Positions 5,388 through 5,548 of a stretch of 5,548 nt of DNA are shown one piece after another (the first letter of the stretch is position 1; every line of letters begins with the position of its first letter). The notes beneath the pieces were generated by a model. That model was not told the origin of the DNA. It ran no database searches and was given only the letters and a program-made list of their open reading frames with translations. Position numbers and translations under genes: made by a program. Origin of the DNA: an uncultured Candidatus Melainabacteria bacterium (GTDB lineage: Bacteria; Cyanobacteriota; Vampirovibrionia; Gastranaerophilales; Gastranaerophilaceae); assembly GCA_946622835.1 (NCBI GenBank), contig CAMOQI010000078.1:1-5548 (forward strand), read 5' to 3'.

Positions 5388-5548
5388 TTATTCTTCTTCT
5401 TCGTTTTCAACATCAAGCAAGCTTGTTTGCTGGATTTCTTCATCATCGATTTCGATTGTTTCCGAAGATGAAGATGTTTTAATAGTAACATCACTTTCAT
5501 CACGGTTAATTATCTTATTAACCGATACAACAGACTCATTTTCGTTTA
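5388..5548 (-). CDS. C-terminal end of a protein with an acidic tail, probably DNA gyrase subunit A (partial)
   Basis: The last 52 codons of a minus-strand gene entering from the right edge, ending in three consecutive TAA codons. The first visible residues, NENESVVSVNKIINRDESD, fit the last strand of a GyrA/ParC beta-pinwheel domain. From memory, E. coli GyrA has a similar 'DENVVGLQRV...DEED' followed by an acidic tail. The rest is a Ser run (KTSSSSETIE), then DDEEIQQTSLLDVENEEEE, an unstructured acidic tail of the sort GyrA carries to modulate wrapping. GyrA introduces negative supercoils with GyrB. No catalytic part is in the window, so the identity is an inference and other proteins with acidic tails remain possible. 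It sits 18 bases upstream of the PC4-like gene in the same transcript. Confidence 0.6.
   Translation of the reverse strand, partial: NENESVVSVNKIINRDESDVTIKTSSSSETIEIDDEEIQQTSLLDVENEEEE

Overview
The window is an AT-rich bacterial chromosome segment in which nearly every gene lies on the minus strand. The gene content and protein style suggest a low-GC gut bacterium. My best guess is the non-photosynthetic cyanobacterial sister lineage (Gastranaerophilales / Melainabacteria), because the 433-residue Lys/Asn-rich membrane protein resembles a family I associate with that group. This assignment is from memory and no search was run. The standard code fits: TAA and TAG end the main genes and TGG encodes Trp.

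Reading the minus strand from the right edge: (i) the last 52 codons of a gene with a Ser/acidic tail, probably gyrA; (ii) a 77-residue PC4-type single-strand-DNA-binding protein; (iii) a clean intrinsic terminator; (iv) a full-length priA (primosomal helicase, 766 residues). Together these form a DNA topology and replication-maintenance block.

Left of priA is a small accessory-looking locus. A plus-strand 75-residue helix-turn-helix protein faces away from a minus-strand 72-residue acidic helical protein. Between them are two identical 10-bp palindromes exactly 20 bp apart, which look like operators for an autoregulated divergent pair. A minus-strand reading frame between the HTH gene and priA resembles the end of a winged-helix regulator and may be a gene remnant.

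The gap from 1610 to 2071 is not empty. It contains a convincing unannotated small-RNA gene on the minus strand: TTGACA, 17 bp, TGTTATTCT, then nested stem-loops, then a terminator hairpin with six T. Next comes a possible 30-residue small protein with its own Shine-Dalgarno, and a leader stem-loop before the 433-residue membrane protein. That protein appears to be built of two diverged copies of one unit.

At the left edge, beyond a 14-bp AT-rich hairpin, is the start of a minus-strand gene. Its N-terminus resembles the leader segment common to capsule/LPS glycosyltransferases. I see no tRNA, rRNA, CRISPR array, insertion sequence or classical riboswitch.
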